DNA of 64,000 nucleotides from Methylocystis sp. Sn-Cys (GCF_016745395.1 NZ_JAERVJ010000002.1:310001-374000); one strand, 5' to 3'; shown: positions 33,363 to 42,834, counted from the stretch's first letter. Notes: a model not told the origin generated them from the letters alone. Numbers and translations are program-made.

Positions 33363-33752
33363 TCACTCCGTGAAAATCAGCCGGCGCGCGCCGCCCTCGC
33401 TCGACAGACTGCGATAAAAGCACGACTTGCGGCCCGTGTGGCAGGCCTTGCCGTCGCCGCCCGCCTCGACCATCAACTGAATGGCGTCCTGATCGCAATC
33501 GACCGACAACGAGACCACGCGCTGGACCTGCCCCGACGTGTCGCCCTTGCGCCAGAGGGCGTTGCGCGAGCGCGACCAGTAATGGGCGATTCCCGTCTCG
33601 ATCGTCTTGTCGAGCGCGAGCTGATTCATATAGGCGACCATGAGGATCTCGCGCGTCGCCGCCTCGACCGTCACGCAGACGATGAGACCATTCGCGTCGA
33701 AGCGGGGAGCGAATGCGCTCCCCTCCTCCAGCGCTGCTTTATCCGCGCCCAT
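33363..33752 (-). CDS. hisI: Phosphoribosyl-AMP cyclohydrolase
   Basis: A 129-residue HisI (not fused to HisE), opening the purine ring of PR-AMP in the third histidine step. Zinc and magnesium residues are in '[11 protein letters not shown]' and '[12 protein letters not shown]'; '[14 protein letters not shown]' and '[17 protein letters not shown]' are family signature. The start ATG shares one base with the folE stop (TGATG), so translation is coupled. In alphaproteobacteria folE-hisI pairing is common. Confidence 0.97.
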   Translation of the reverse strand: MGADKAALEEGSAFAPRFDANGLIVCVTVEAATREILMVAYMNQLALDKTIETGIAHYWSRSRNALWRKGDTSGQVQRVVSLSVDCDQDAIQLMVEAGGDGKACHTGRKSCFYRSLSSEGGARRLIFTE

Positions 33753-34471
33753 CAGCGCGCGCCGCGCAGCAGCGTGTAGAAATGCGCCTGCTGCGCGGGA
33801 TCGTCCTGGAAGACGCCCGAGAACTGGACGGTGACGGTGGAGGAGCCCTGCTTCAACACGCCGCGCATGGACATGCACATATGCTCGGCCTCGACCAGCA
33901 CGGCAACGCCGCGCGGATCGAGATGCGTCTCGATAGCCTCGGCGATCTGCGCGGTCATGGCCTCCTGCGTCTGCAGGCGCTTGGCGAAGACGTCGACAAG
34001 ACGGGCGAGCTTGGAAAGGCCGACGACGCCGCCCGTCGGATAATAGGCGATATGCGCCTTGCCGATGAAGGGCACCACATGATGCTCGCAATGCGAGGTG
34101 AAGGGAATATCGCGCACCAGCACGAGGTCGTTATAGCCCTCCACTTCCTCGAAGACGCGGGAGAGCACCTCGTCCGGGCTCTCGGCGTAGCCCCGGAAGA
34201 ACTCCTCGTAAGCTTTCACGACGCGGCGCGGCGTCTCGAGGAGGCCTTCACGATCGGGATTGTCGCCAGCCCAGCGCAGGAGGGTCCGCACGGCGGCCTC
34301 GGCCTCCTCGCGGCTGGGGCGTTCGAGCGTGGTCTTTTCGGCGAGCGCGGTCTTTTCGGATGGCGGCGCGGCGGCGCGGTTCTTGGTCGAGGAGGTGGAA
34401 TCGGTCACTTTACTGTTGCGGTCTTCTTCAAAGCTGGGGCGAACTGGAAAGGTCTTAACCACGTCGTCCAT
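33752..34471 (-). CDS. folE: GTP cyclohydrolase I
   Basis: A 239-residue FolE started at ATG 34471 with GAGGAGG 6 bases upstream. Converts GTP to 7,8-dihydroneopterin triphosphate for folate and queuosine precursors. Zinc ligands Cys and His in '[10 protein letters not shown]' and Cys in 'EHMCMSMRG'; '[18 protein letters not shown]' begins the core after a polar 45-residue extension. Full core. First gene of the folE-hisI-secreted protein set. Confidence 0.97.
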   Translation of the reverse strand: MDDVVKTFPVRPSFEEDRNSKVTDSTSSTKNRAAAPPSEKTALAEKTTLERPSREEAEAAVRTLLRWAGDNPDREGLLETPRRVVKAYEEFFRGYAESPDEVLSRVFEEVEGYNDLVLVRDIPFTSHCEHHVVPFIGKAHIAYYPTGGVVGLSKLARLVDVFAKRLQTQEAMTAQIAEAIETHLDPRGVAVLVEAEHMCMSMRGVLKQGSSTVTVQFSGVFQDDPAQQAHFYTLLRGAR

Positions 34472-34709
34472 GTGGAGCCTCCTCGACAATCGCGTCGCAA
34501 AACCCGCAACGCTGTCCCCCTGCGCTCAAGACGCAAGGGAAATTAACCTCAAATCATCGCCCCTCACCCGAGAAACCGCGAGAATTCGAGACTTCGCCTG
34601 AGCCATGCAAAAATTGCGGCGCCTCGGCGTTACGCCGGGACTTATGCTTTCGCATCAGCCCTCGGGTGTTCTATATAGAGGTCAGCGGGAGCGAAGGTAA
34701 GCCCCGCCC

Positions 34710-35162
34710 GTGAAGCCCGCGCCCAATATGCTCGACAAGGTCTACAACGCCCGCATTCTGGAACTCGCCGGAAACATCCCGCGGCTCGGCCGCCTTGCGA
34801 ATCCGGACGCCACCGCCAAAGGCTATTCGAAGCTCTGCGGCTCGACGATCACCGTCGACCTCACCCTGCAAGACGGCAAGGTGACCGATTATGCGCATGA
34901 GCTGAAAGCTTGCGCGCTCGGCCAGGCCTCCGCCTCGATCATGGCCCGCAATGTGATCGGCGCGACGCCGGAAGAGTTGCGTGAGGCCCGCGAGGCGCTG
35001 CGGAAAATGCTGAAAGAAAATGGCCCGCCCCCGACCGGCAAATGGGCCGACCTCGCTCTGCTCGAGCCCGTGCGGGACTATAAGGCGCGGCATGGCTCGA
35101 CCATGCTCGCTTTCGACGCCGTCGCCGATGCAGTGGCGCAGGCGGAGGAGAAGGCGGAGTAG
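34710..35162 (+). CDS. IscU/NifU-N-like iron-sulfur scaffold protein
   Basis: A 150-residue protein started at GTG 34710 (ATG 34728 is an alternative, six codons later). The three cluster-cysteine regions of U-type scaffolds are partly present: 'SKLCGSTITVD' and 'ELKACALGQASASIM'; a third cysteine, expected later, is absent, as in the alphaproteobacterial group of IscU-like proteins found near folE/hisI. In related genomes a yidD gene sits between this and folE; it is missing here. Divergent from folE with a 220-bp gap. Role in cluster transfer is inferred. Confidence 0.85.
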   Translation: MKPAPNMLDKVYNARILELAGNIPRLGRLANPDATAKGYSKLCGSTITVDLTLQDGKVTDYAHELKACALGQASASIMARNVIGATPEELREAREALRKMLKENGPPPTGKWADLALLEPVRDYKARHGSTMLAFDAVADAVAQAEEKAE

Positions 35163-35192
35163 AACGCCGCCGACGCCTCCGCCGTAGCGGGG

Positions 35193-35648
35193 TTAGGCGA
35201 CCTCCGCCGCTTTGATCCATCTGGCGAAGGGCGCAGAGGCCGGGCCCGGAGCGGCGGCTGAGGGAGCGCGGCTCGCGGGGGCGGCGGCGGCGCGGGCCAC
35301 GGGCGCCGCGGCGGCGGCTGAAGCGCGGGCCGCAGGAGCCGCGGCGGCCGAAGCGCGGACCACGGGAGCTGCAGAAACACGGGTCGCGGGAGCCGCGGCA
35401 GGGGCCCTCAGACGAATCGGCGGGGCCTTCTCTTCCGGATAGGCGTCGTGGACGACCGCGAACAAATGCTCGAAAGCTTTCAGCGCCTTCGGCCCGATCT
35501 CTTTCCTCTGCAAGCCTCTTTGAATGACGATCTGCTCGTAGATGCTGAGCATCCGCTCGGTTCTTTCCAGCTCCAAACATTCGGGAGCCGCGGCGAACTC
35601 GATTTTGAGGCGGGAACGCAACTGTTTGATAAAGGGCAAGGCTTGCAT
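35193..35648 (-). CDS. Hypothetical protein with Ala-rich repetitive tail
   Basis: A 151-residue protein started at ATG 35648 behind GGAG (spacing 7). The N-terminal half ('[18 protein letters not shown]', '[19 protein letters not shown]') is helical and of normal composition. The second half is a low-complexity series of Ala-Pro-Val-Arg-Ser units ('[12 protein letters not shown]', '[10 protein letters not shown]'), which in DNA shows GCG/GCC-rich slippage-type repeats, and ends '[13 protein letters not shown]'. The unit number probably varies between strains. No known domain. Confidence 0.6.
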   Translation of the reverse strand: MQALPFIKQLRSRLKIEFAAAPECLELERTERMLSIYEQIVIQRGLQRKEIGPKALKAFEHLFAVVHDAYPEEKAPPIRLRAPAAAPATRVSAAPVVRASAAAAPAARASAAAAAPVARAAAAPASRAPSAAAPGPASAPFARWIKAAEVA

Positions 35649-35749
35649 CGCGAATCTCCGACGAACATTCACTTTTTAGAAACCTAAGCTCTCCCCAGGC
35701 TTGCGAGACCGCGCTCGTCACAACGGCGGCGTTTCGGTTACCCTCGCAT

Positions 35750-36259
35750 ATGCTTTCGCCTCCGATTCGCATTCTCGGCATCGACCCCGGCCTCAGAAAC
35801 ACCGGCTGGGGCGTGATCGAGTCGCAAGGTTCGCGGCTCTCCTTCGTCGCTTGCGGGCGCGTGAAATCGGACGCTGCGCTCGACATGGGTCTCCGGCTTC
35901 GCCAGCTCCACGAGGGCCTGATGGGGGTCATCGCCGACTACCAGCCTGATGAAGCGGCGGTGGAGGAGACCTTCGTCAACCGCGACCCACAGTCGACGCT
36001 CAAGCTTGGACAGGCGCGCGGGGTAGCGCTGATGGCGCCGGCGCTCGCCGGGCTTGTCATCGGCGAATATGCCGCCAATCTCGTGAAAAAGACCGTGGTC
36101 GGCGCCGGTCACGCCGAAAAGGCGCAAGTCCAGATGATGGTGCGCGTGCTGCTGCCGGCGAGCCAGGCCTCCTCCGCAGACGCCGCCGATGCGCTGGCGG
36201 TCGCCATATGCCACGCCCAGCACCGGGGCGCCCGCGCGCTAAGGAAAGCGATCGGATGA
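35750..36259 (+). CDS. ruvC: Crossover junction endodeoxyribonuclease RuvC
   Basis: A 169-residue Holliday-junction resolvase. Catalytic acidic residues in '[15 protein letters not shown]' (Asp), '[10 protein letters not shown]' (Glu) and '[16 protein letters not shown]' (Asp-Asp). Starts the ruvC-ruvA-ruvB order of alphaproteobacteria. The stop overlaps the next start by 4 bp (ATGA). Confidence 0.97.
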   Translation: MLSPPIRILGIDPGLRNTGWGVIESQGSRLSFVACGRVKSDAALDMGLRLRQLHEGLMGVIADYQPDEAAVEETFVNRDPQSTLKLGQARGVALMAPALAGLVIGEYAANLVKKTVVGAGHAEKAQVQMMVRVLLPASQASSADAADALAVAICHAQHRGARALRKAIG

Positions 36260-36648
36260 AAAAATGTCTCCTCGACGCGGCGCTCGTCGCCGTATTCTCG
36301 GGTACGGTCTTGCCCTGCCCAGCCCTGGCCGCCTCGGCCGGAAAGGACTCGCCGGTCGGTCGCTATGCGCTCGACGGCGCGGCCTGCAAGGCCAAGGACT
36401 ATTTCGTCACCCTCACGGACGATGCCGTCACTCTGCCGACCCTCGGCTGCAAGGGCGTCTCCTATGACCAAACGGAGAACAAGGGCGGCCGCGCGGTCTA
36501 TGCGGTGACGGCCCGCTCTTGTCTGGGCGAGGAGCCGGGCCCGCCGCGTAAGGAGAGCTTCACCCTCGTCCTCGACGCCGCCGGCCTGCAAATCCTCTGG
36601 GCCGACGGCGCCAAAAGCGCAGTCTTCATGCGCTGCGGCAAACTGTGA
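36256..36648 (+). CDS. Small secreted hypothetical protein between ruvC and ruvA
   Basis: A 130-residue protein started at ATG 36256, overlapping the ruvC stop as ATGA, so translationally coupled. Signal peptide to about 'PALAASA'. Four cysteines in the mature part ('AACKAKDYF', 'LGCKGVSYD', 'RSCLGEE', 'MRCGKL') suggest two disulfides. Pattern is that of small periplasmic proteins with beta content. No family recognised. Its place inside ruvC-ruvA is unusual for an envelope protein. Confidence 0.75.
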   Translation: MKKCLLDAALVAVFSGTVLPCPALAASAGKDSPVGRYALDGAACKAKDYFVTLTDDAVTLPTLGCKGVSYDQTENKGGRAVYAVTARSCLGEEPGPPRKESFTLVLDAAGLQILWADGAKSAVFMRCGKL

Positions 36649-36658
36649 TCGGCCCGTC

Positions 36659-37279
36659 ATGATCGGCAAGCTCAAGGGCCTCATCGATAGCTATGGCGAA
36701 GATTACGTTATCCTCGATGTGAATGGCGTCGGCTATGTCGTGCATTGCTCGGGCCGAACGCTGCAGAAGCTGCCGCGTCCCGGCGAGGCGGCGGCGCTCT
36801 CGATCGAGACGCAAGTGCGCGAGGATGCGATCAGGCTCTTCGGCTTCGAGGCCGAGGCCGAGCGCGAATGGTTCAGACTGCTGCAGACGGTTCAGGGCGT
36901 CGGCTCGAAGGTCGCGCTCGGGATTCTTTCCATCCTCTCGGTGTCCGAGCTCGGCTCCGCCATAGCCACGCAGGACAAGGCCATGGTGGCGCGCGCCTCT
37001 GGCGTCGGGCCGAAGCTTGCCGCCCGTATCGTCGCGGAGCTGAAGGATAAGGCGCCGGCCTTCGCCTCTATCGACCCTGTGGTGGCGAAGCTCGCCGGCG
37101 TAGATGAAGACACGAGCGCCCCCTCCGCCGTGCGCGACGCCATTTCGGCGCTGGCCAATCTCGGCTACGCCCGCCCCCAGGCCGCCGCCGCCGTCGCCGC
37201 GAGCGTGAAGGCTTTAGGCGAAGGCGCGGAGACGGGCGCGCTGATCCGCCAGGGGCTCAAGGAGCTGGCGAAGGCGTGA
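36659..37279 (+). CDS. ruvA: Holliday junction branch migration protein RuvA
   Basis: A 206-residue RuvA, which holds the four-way junction. N-terminal OB domain '[17 protein letters not shown]' and two helix-hairpin-helix motifs '[17 protein letters not shown]' and '[17 protein letters not shown]'; the C-terminal domain '[18 protein letters not shown]' contacts RuvB. Eleven bases after the small secreted gene. Confidence 0.97.
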   Translation: MIGKLKGLIDSYGEDYVILDVNGVGYVVHCSGRTLQKLPRPGEAAALSIETQVREDAIRLFGFEAEAEREWFRLLQTVQGVGSKVALGILSILSVSELGSAIATQDKAMVARASGVGPKLAARIVAELKDKAPAFASIDPVVAKLAGVDEDTSAPSAVRDAISALANLGYARPQAAAAVAASVKALGEGAETGALIRQGLKELAKA

Positions 37280-37288
37280 GCGGCGCGC

Positions 37289-37443
37289 CCTCATCCGACC
37301 CTCGCTAACGCGAGGGCCACCTTCTCCCGCGAGCGGGAGAAGGGGTCGCGTTGAAAGGTAAGTGATCCACGATCTTGCAGCTTTTCTCCTTCTCCCGTTT
37401 ACGGGAGAAGGTGGCCCTCGCGTCAGCGAGGGTCGGATGAGGG
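37289..37443. repeat. Inverted repeat, CCTCATCCGACCC family, copy 1
   Basis: CCTCATCCGACCCTCGC..GCGAGGG..CCACCTTCTCCCGC.. and the complement CTTCTCCCGTTTACGGGAGAAGGTGG..GGTCGGATGAGG about 40 bases further. A near-perfect 55-pair inverted repeat. Copy 2 is at 56233-56383. Confidence 0.85.
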
Positions 37444-37449
37444 CCCGCC

Positions 37450-37884
37450 CTACTCCACGTGAACATTCACCCGCTTCGTCCGCACCTCGCCATCCGAAAA
37501 ACGCAGCGTGAAAACGAACGTATCATCGCCCGCAAAGCCACGCGCCGGGCGGTAGCGGATCATGGTCCCTGAAATCGGGCGGTCGTTACAATAGGCGTAG
37601 CGGTGTTCGTCCCCATAGGCGATTTCACCCCGCTTCTTGACCACAGCGGCCCTGCCATATCTGGGCGCCTCGATGATCCAGGCGGCGGAATCCGCCGTCT
37701 TCCGGCATCTCGCCGACGTCGTGACGAAAGGCCCAAGCAAGGCGCCGCCGTCGCGCTCGATATTGGCGTCGACCGTCTCGGAAGCGTCGCCGCTCAAAAG
37801 CTCGCCCGTCCCGGCCAGGGCCGGTCCCACGGCCCCCAAGCTGACGCCCATTGCCAAAAACAGGCGCGAGATATTGCAACGCAT
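37450..37884 (-). CDS. Secreted protein with Ig/cadherin-like repeat signature
   Basis: A 144-residue exported protein with signal peptide to 'GPALA|GT'. The end reads 'YRPARGFAGDDTFVFTLRF' and 'VRTKRVNVHVE', the 'Y.P..GF.G.D.F...V' pattern of bacterial Ig-like (cadherin-related) repeats used by surface proteins. One such unit only. Two cysteines ('SARCRKT', 'YAYCNDR'). Role unknown. Encoded against the ruv direction. Confidence 0.7.
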   Translation of the reverse strand: MRCNISRLFLAMGVSLGAVGPALAGTGELLSGDASETVDANIERDGGALLGPFVTTSARCRKTADSAAWIIEAPRYGRAAVVKKRGEIAYGDEHRYAYCNDRPISGTMIRYRPARGFAGDDTFVFTLRFSDGEVRTKRVNVHVE

Positions 37885-37986
37885 ATTTGCCCCCTAACCA
37901 AGTTCTCAACGAACCATCGAGAGGCACGGTAGCGGGACTGAGGCGCCTAACACGTTTGCCAGCGCACAACCCGAACGCAGATGCGC

Positions 37987-38571
37987 TCAGGCGGCGAGAA
38001 CGTCCCGGTAAACGTCCTCGAGCGCGATGTCGAAGCTGATCGCCGGCAGCCGCAACATCTCCGAGGCGGCGGCGAGCCTGGGGCGCTCGAAGAAGCCGCC
38101 CTCGACGCGGTCGAAGACATCGACCGCGAAATAGTCCCGCTCGACCAGCACATAATGCTGGAGCGAGGGCAATCGCCGATAGAAGCCCCATTTCTCCCAG
38201 CGGTCGCGCTGGGCCGAGCCTTTGGAGACGACCTCGACAAGCACGACGGGATCGTCGACCGAGGTCGCGTCCGGCGGCAAGGGCCCGCATCGGACCATGA
38301 CGTCGGGGAAGCAGGCGAGATCGAGCAATCGTTCCTTGAGCCAGAAGGTCTCGTCGAACGGCCGGCAATCCGAGCCGCGGCGGCGAAAGTCGTTCATCAT
38401 CGCCACGGTAAGGTTCTGGATAATGCGCTTATGCTCCCAGCGCGCGCCCACCATCATGCGCACGACCCGGCCGCCGATCAGCTCCCACTTTTCATCGGCG
38501 GGCTTGTCGGCCAAAAGTTCCTCGAAATCGTCGAGGGACATATACTCATACAGCGAGGACGGGCGATTCAC
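37987..38571 (-). CDS. Uma2-family putative endonuclease
   Basis: A 194-residue protein started at GTG 38571 (GGAG 8 bases upstream; other codons at 38601 and 38541 are possible). 'SLDDFEELLADKPADEKWELI' is divided here at its family positions; 'ACFPDVMVRCGPL' (Asp) and 'PVVLVEVVSKGSAQRD' (Glu-x-Val) form the PD-(D/E)XK-like active site; 'LQHYVLVERD' follows. Cyanobacteria and alphaproteobacteria hold many copies; role unclear. Encoded opposite to ruvA/ruvB and between them. It is intact, unlike the copy at 2365-2920. Confidence 0.85.
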   Translation of the reverse strand: MNRPSSLYEYMSLDDFEELLADKPADEKWELIGGRVVRMMVGARWEHKRIIQNLTVAMMNDFRRRGSDCRPFDETFWLKERLLDLACFPDVMVRCGPLPPDATSVDDPVVLVEVVSKGSAQRDRWEKWGFYRRLPSLQHYVLVERDYFAVDVFDRVEGGFFERPRLAAASEMLRLPAISFDIALEDVYRDVLAA

Positions 38572-38631
38572 GGCGCGGCTCCGTTTGGCGAAGAATAGCA
38601 TAGCGCGCGCGCCGGCGCATTGGAGCGATCC

Positions 38632-39672
38632 TTGACCACCCCTCCCCGGCGCTTAGTCTCCCCCGAACAGCGCGACGACGATACGGATTCGAGCCTGCGC
38701 CCTCTCACCCTGGCCGACTTCACCGGCCAGGAGGCGGCGCGCGCCAATCTCAAAATCTTCATCGAGGCCGCCAAGACGCGCGGCGACGCGCTCGACCATG
38801 TGCTGCTGGTCGGCCCGCCCGGGCTTGGCAAAACCACGCTCGCGCAGATTGTGGCGCGCGAGATGGGCGTGAACTTCCGCTCGACCTCCGGCCCCGTCAT
38901 CGCCAAGGCCGGCGATCTCGCGGCGCAGCTCACCAATCTCGAGCCGCGCGACGTGCTCTTCATCGACGAAATCCACCGGCTCAATCCGGCGGTGGAGGAA
39001 ATCCTCTATCCCGCCATGGAGGATTTCCAGCTCGACCTCATCATCGGCGAGGGGCCGGCGGCGCGCTCGGTGAAGATCGACCTCGCCAAATTCACGCTTG
39101 TCGGCGCTACGACCCGCGCCGGCCTGCTGACGACGCCGCTGCGCGATCGTTTCGGCATTCCAGTGCGGCTGAATTTCTATACGGCGGCGGAATTGGAGCT
39201 GATCATCAAGCGCGGCGCGCGGGTGATTGGCGTCGGCATGAGCGATGAAGGCGCGAGAGAGATCGCGCGCCGCTCGCGCGGCACGCCGCGCATCGCCGGG
39301 CGCCTGCTGCGCCGTGTGCGCGACTTCGCGGTTGTCGAAGACGCCGCCACGATCACCCGCGAGCTCGCCGACCGTTCGCTTTCCCTGCTCGAGGTCGACT
39401 CCATCGGGCTCGACATCATGGACCGGCGCTATCTCGATATGGTCGCCTTGAACTTCGGCGGCGGCCCAGTGGGCATTGAGACGATCGCCGCGGCTCTGTC
39501 GGAGCCGCGCGACGCGATCGAGGACATTATCGAACCCTATCTGCTGCAGCAGGGATTCCTGCAGCGCACCCCGCGCGGAAGGCTGCTCACGCCGCACGCC
39601 TTCCGGCATTTGGGGTTGGCGGAGCCGGCACGGCCGGCTGGGCAGTTCGGATTGTTTGGGGAGGAGGATTAG
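38632..39672 (+). CDS. ruvB: Holliday junction DNA helicase RuvB
   Basis: A 346-residue AAA+ motor of the RuvAB branch-migration complex. TTG 38632 is chosen because GGAG stands 6 bases upstream; TTG 38620 is another candidate; no ATG exists near. Walker A 'GPPGLGKTT', Walker B 'LFIDEIHRL', sensor '[18 protein letters not shown]', arginine finger region 'RDRFG' and winged-helix end '[16 protein letters not shown]'. Separated from ruvA by 1.35 kb with two minus-strand genes. Confidence 0.97.
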   Translation: MTTPPRRLVSPEQRDDDTDSSLRPLTLADFTGQEAARANLKIFIEAAKTRGDALDHVLLVGPPGLGKTTLAQIVAREMGVNFRSTSGPVIAKAGDLAAQLTNLEPRDVLFIDEIHRLNPAVEEILYPAMEDFQLDLIIGEGPAARSVKIDLAKFTLVGATTRAGLLTTPLRDRFGIPVRLNFYTAAELELIIKRGARVIGVGMSDEGAREIARRSRGTPRIAGRLLRRVRDFAVVEDAATITRELADRSLSLLEVDSIGLDIMDRRYLDMVALNFGGGPVGIETIAAALSEPRDAIEDIIEPYLLQQGFLQRTPRGRLLTPHAFRHLGLAEPARPAGQFGLFGEED

Positions 39673-39818
39673 ACGGCAGAAACTGACATCGTGTTTCAAA
39701 AAGCCAACTATCTTTCTGATCGCCAATCACTATTTCACGCTCCAGTCTCTTGCCGCCGCCAAACAAGCCGCCAGCAATATCTTGTACCGTTTCCGGTGAA
39801 TAGCTCGCGGCGGGGCGT

Positions 39819-39921
39819 GTCATTCCCCGCGGGCTGAAAGCCCGACCGGGAGTCCAGAGCCGTAAGGGCGTCGGTTTTTCTCTGGATTCCCGATCGCTCG
39901 CTTTCGAGCGTCGGGAATGAC
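39819..39921. repeat. Inverted repeat, GTCATTCCCGGCGGG family, copy 2
   Basis: GTCATTCCCCGCGGGCTG.. and ..GAGCGTCGGGAATGAC with the same internal layout as 26660-26763, about 90% alike by eye. Confidence 0.85.
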
Positions 39922-40110
39922 ATCGAACAATCCGTTAAACATGAATAACTGCCACCTTATCAAACTACTTATACTTACGAAATAAATTCATAATACATTG
40001 TGCCTTGAAAATATGTCGCTAATTACCAATACAGTTTCGATCGTAATTATTTCGAAATACTGTTCGCTATGCGACAAATCAGCCCTTGACGTCACCGAAA
40101 CCCCGGCTAA
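39922..40110. other. AT-rich intergenic segment
   Basis: About 190 bp of roughly 65-70% A+T in a genome otherwise near 65% G+C, beginning exactly after the repeat copy. It has an imperfect inverted repeat 'TTTCGATCGTAATTATTTCGAAA' type near 40046-40066 and several short A/T runs. No open frame of note. It precedes the small acidic protein gene at 40174 and could hold its promoter. Confidence 0.6.
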
Positions 40111-40173
40111 TTTCGCCGCGCTGCTCGACTGACGAGCAAATTTGGCGACGATTAAAAATTAGGCAGGACGGAA

Positions 40174-40479
40174 ATGATCCAGGAATTCCAATACAAGGGC
40201 GAAACCTTCCGCGTGAATGCGCATGGCGTCGCAGGGCATGAGGAAGTCTTCATCATGCATCTCGTCGACGACGAGGAGATGGGCGAAATCTCCATCGACC
40301 GCATGACCGAGGAAAATGACACCTCCGCGCCGATCGAGGCGATTTGCGTGATGCTCTGCGACAAGCTCATCATCGAGCAGGAAATCGAGTGCGCCGATCC
40401 CGACGCTGGCTTCGCCTGGGTCGAGGGCAATCGCATCCGCAAGGTCCTGCCCAGCAACACGGGTGCGGCGGCGCATTGA
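40174..40479 (+). CDS. Small acidic cytosolic protein, unknown
   Basis: A 101-residue protein without signal or membrane segment, rich in Glu/Asp ('HLVDDEEMGEISIDRMTEEND'), with the end more basic ('GNRIRKVLPSN'). Two cysteines ('ICVMLCDK'). Ribosome site GGACGGAA just before ATG 40174. No domain recognised. It has normal codon choice for the genome despite the AT-rich upstream segment. Confidence 0.6.
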   Translation: MIQEFQYKGETFRVNAHGVAGHEEVFIMHLVDDEEMGEISIDRMTEENDTSAPIEAICVMLCDKLIIEQEIECADPDAGFAWVEGNRIRKVLPSNTGAAAH

Positions 40480-40577
40480 TTTTTACCCCGCGACGCGGCG
40501 CCGGAGAAGTTCGACGCCGCGCCAAGCACTCTTTGAAACAAAATGGATTCCCCGGAGGGGGCGCCTCTGCCGTGGCA

Positions 40578-40607
40578 TTGACGGATTTCCTATTCATAAG
40601 GTAGATT
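40578..40607 (+). promoter_or_regulatory. Candidate promoter for the PepSY gene
   Basis: TTGACG at 40578-40583 and TAGATT at 40602-40607 with an 18-base spacer, about 130 bp before ATG 40742. The long leader has no obvious riboswitch fold. Weak evidence. Confidence 0.3.
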
Positions 40608-40741
40608 ATTAACCAGCCGATGGCGCGGCCTTGCTCCCGCCCTCGTCAAATCTTCAGAAAGCGTAAGGCCACCGCGATTGGCGGGGACGCCGTCGTCCGC
40701 GCTGGAGAGGGTTTATCTACCGAAAAGACAGGAATATTCCG

Positions 40742-42250
40742 ATGCGGCTGCTCTTTTTCGTTCATCGCTGGGTGGGCGTCGCGCTCGCCCTCTTCATGCT
40801 GCTGTGGTTCTCCTCAGGCCTGATCATCGCCAATTCCGGCTCGATCGCCCTCTCCCGAAGCGCGCAACTGGCGCACGCCCAAAAGCTCGATCCCGCCGCC
40901 GGTTGGCTCTCGCTCGGCGAGGCGCTGCAACGAAGCGGATGGAAGGGCGCCGTCACTGAAGCGCGGCTGCTGCGTCTCGGCGAGGAGCCGGCCTGGCTCG
41001 TCGAGAGCGAGGACGGGAAGCGCGTTCCCCTATCTGCGCAGGATGGGAGCCGGATCGAGGTCACGACCCCGATCGCGCAGCGGATCGCCTATGACTGGCT
41101 CGCCGCGGAAGGCACGGCGCAGGGCGTCGCCTATCTCGATACGGTCGACATGGTTATCGGCCTGCGCAACGCCGAAGCGCTGAAACCCTTTCATCGCTTT
41201 TCGACCGACGACGGCGTGATTGTCGTCGTGTCGGCGAAAAGCGGCGAGGTGCTGCAGGCGGCGACCCGCGCGCAGCGCATCCTCTATTACGTCGGCGGCT
41301 GGGTTCATCTCTTCCGGCCGCTCGATCTCCTCGGCGCCGGAGAATGGCGCCGAAGCGCGCTGACCTATGCGGGCCTCTTCGCCTTCGTCGGGGCGCTGAC
41401 CGGCGTCGTCATCGGCTGGCTGAAATGGAAACCCGGCTTCTTCGGCCGGCCCACCTATGCGCGCGGCCGCACGCAGCCCTATCGCGAGAGCTGGTTCAAA
41501 TATCACTTCTGGGCCGGGCTCATCGGCGGCGTCTTCGCGCTGTTATGGGCCGGCAGCGGATTTCTCTCGACCAATCCGGGCGACATCTTCTCTTCGGCGA
41601 CGCCGAGCCGAGACGAGCTTGCGCGCTATCGCGGCGGCGACCTGCCGCGCGTCGCGAAGGAGTGGGCTCCGTCGAAGGAATCCGTCGGGGCGGACATCGT
41701 GGAACTGCGCTGGTCGCGTCTCGGCGACGACGCCGTGCTGCTTGGCTACGATCGCGACGGCGCCCGCCGCGCGCTGCCGATCCCGGGCGCGCAGACGAGC
41801 TTCGACGAGACGGCGCTCGTCTCCGCCGCGCAGCGCCTCGCCGGCGCGACGAAGGTCGCCGCGGCGGAGCGCATCGAGGAGTATGACAGCTATTATTTCG
41901 CTGGCCATGGCGCGGGCGCTTTCGACCGGCCGCTGCCGGCGCTGCGCATCGATCTTGCCGACGCGCTGCATGGCGCACTTTATCTCGACCCGCAGGACGG
42001 CCGTCTGCTGCTGAAGATCGACGACAAGCGCCGCGCCTGGCGCTGGCTGTATTCCGCCGTGCATCACTGGGATTTCGGCTGGTTCGCCCATCACCCGCTG
42101 GCGCGTCGGGTGTGGATCGTGACCTGGGTTCTGTTCGGCCTGACGCTCGCGACGAGCGCGGTCGTCCTCGCCTGGCGGCGCCTGCGGCGCAGCCTCCCGC
42201 AGCGCGCCGCCGAGGAGCCGTCGCGAGAGGCGACCGTTCCCGCGGAATAA
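40742..42250 (+). CDS. PepSY-associated TM protein (iron-uptake reductase type)
   Basis: A 502-residue membrane protein with about four membrane segments: N-terminal 'FFVHRWVGVALALFMLLWF', a second near 'GLFAFVGALTGVVIGWLKW', a third at 'FWAGLIGGVFALLWAGSGF' and a C-terminal one at 'VWIVTWVLFGLTLATSAVV'. Paired His residues ('VHRW', 'KYHFW', 'VHHWDFGWFAHH') could coordinate haem. The periplasmic part contains PepSY-like units. Relatives are annotated as PepSY domain proteins next to TonB-dependent receptors and are thought to be ferric-siderophore reductases; no receptor is nearby. Confidence 0.85.
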   Translation: MRLLFFVHRWVGVALALFMLLWFSSGLIIANSGSIALSRSAQLAHAQKLDPAAGWLSLGEALQRSGWKGAVTEARLLRLGEEPAWLVESEDGKRVPLSAQDGSRIEVTTPIAQRIAYDWLAAEGTAQGVAYLDTVDMVIGLRNAEALKPFHRFSTDDGVIVVVSAKSGEVLQAATRAQRILYYVGGWVHLFRPLDLLGAGEWRRSALTYAGLFAFVGALTGVVIGWLKWKPGFFGRPTYARGRTQPYRESWFKYHFWAGLIGGVFALLWAGSGFLSTNPGDIFSSATPSRDELARYRGGDLPRVAKEWAPSKESVGADIVELRWSRLGDDAVLLGYDRDGARRALPIPGAQTSFDETALVSAAQRLAGATKVAAAERIEEYDSYYFAGHGAGAFDRPLPALRIDLADALHGALYLDPQDGRLLLKIDDKRRAWRWLYSAVHHWDFGWFAHHPLARRVWIVTWVLFGLTLATSAVVLAWRRLRRSLPQRAAEEPSREATVPAE

Positions 42251-42260
42251 AATTCCGACA

Positions 42261-42302
42261 GGCCGCGCCAGCGGTGGCGCGGCCGCCTCCCTGCGCTTTT
42301 TG
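42261..42302 (+). terminator. Terminator after the PepSY gene
   Basis: Perfect 10-pair stem GGCCGCGCCA (42261-42270) with TGGCGCGGCC (42275-42284), loop GCGG, then a T-rich tail with five T at 42297-42301. Just downstream lies TATATT (42312-42317), a possible -10 for the toxin-antitoxin genes. Confidence 0.65.
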
Positions 42303-42325
42303 GTGAAGCGTGCTATATTGCCCGC

Positions 42326-42547
42326 ATGACCCAGCTCGCCCAACGCGCCGCCGACGCCCTCGCCCGCATGCCGGAAGACATGCAGGAACGCGCCGTCGCC
42401 CTTCTCGAAGAGCAGGCTGAAAAGCTCGCCATTATGCGCGCCCTCGTCCAGGAGGCGCTGGACGACGTCGAAGCCGGGCGGGTGTCCGAATGGAATCTCG
42501 ATGAATTTTTGAAAGAGATGCATGAACAGCGGCGCGCCGCCGAATGA
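42326..42547 (+). CDS. Antitoxin-like protein of a ParDE-type module
   Basis: A 73-residue acidic helical protein ('MPEDMQERAVALLEEQAEKL', 'ALDDVEAGRVSEWNLDEFL'). The C-terminal 'DVEAGRVSEWNLDEFLKEM' is typical of antitoxins that wrap a RelE/ParE toxin. It overlaps the toxin start by 4 bp (ATGA). The N-terminal part lacks a clear ribbon-helix-helix, so the DNA-binding mode is not shown. Confidence 0.75.
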   Translation: MTQLAQRAADALARMPEDMQERAVALLEEQAEKLAIMRALVQEALDDVEAGRVSEWNLDEFLKEMHEQRRAAE

Positions 42548-42834
42548 AGATCAGGAGGTCGGCCGCCGCCCGGGACGATCTCGAGCGCATTTACCGCTAT
42601 TTTGCCGGCCTCAACCCATACGCGGCCAAGCGAATTATCATCGAGATAGATCAGAAATTCAGCATGCTTGCAGACAACCCGCGGTTGGGACGAGAGCGGC
42701 CAGAGTTCGGGATTGGCGCGCGAAGCTTCGTTTCCCGTAATTATGTCATCCTCTATCGTATCAGCGAAGCCGAGCTCATGATCTTGCGTGTGCTCGACGG
42801 CCGCATGGATATTGAGGCGCAGCTCGATAAATGA
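42544..42834 (+). CDS. RelE/ParE-family toxin
   Basis: A 96-residue basic protein with the ParE fold pattern: 'RRSAAARDDLERIYRYFAG', 'NPRLGRERPEFG', 'RSFVSRNYVILYRI' and 'ILRVLDGRMDIEAQL'. ParE toxins inhibit gyrase; RelE toxins cleave mRNA. Residues of the RelE ribonuclease site are not evident, so ParE is preferred. It overlaps both neighbours by 4 bp (antitoxin before, ybgC after), so the TA pair is translationally linked to ybgC. Confidence 0.85.
   Translation: MKIRRSAAARDDLERIYRYFAGLNPYAAKRIIIEIDQKFSMLADNPRLGRERPEFGIGARSFVSRNYVILYRISEAELMILRVLDGRMDIEAQLDK

Noticed and set aside
42326-42834. ybgC-linked pair as a phage or defence island
   Set aside because: Only the two-gene toxin-antitoxin pair is present; no restriction, nuclease or phage gene accompanies it.
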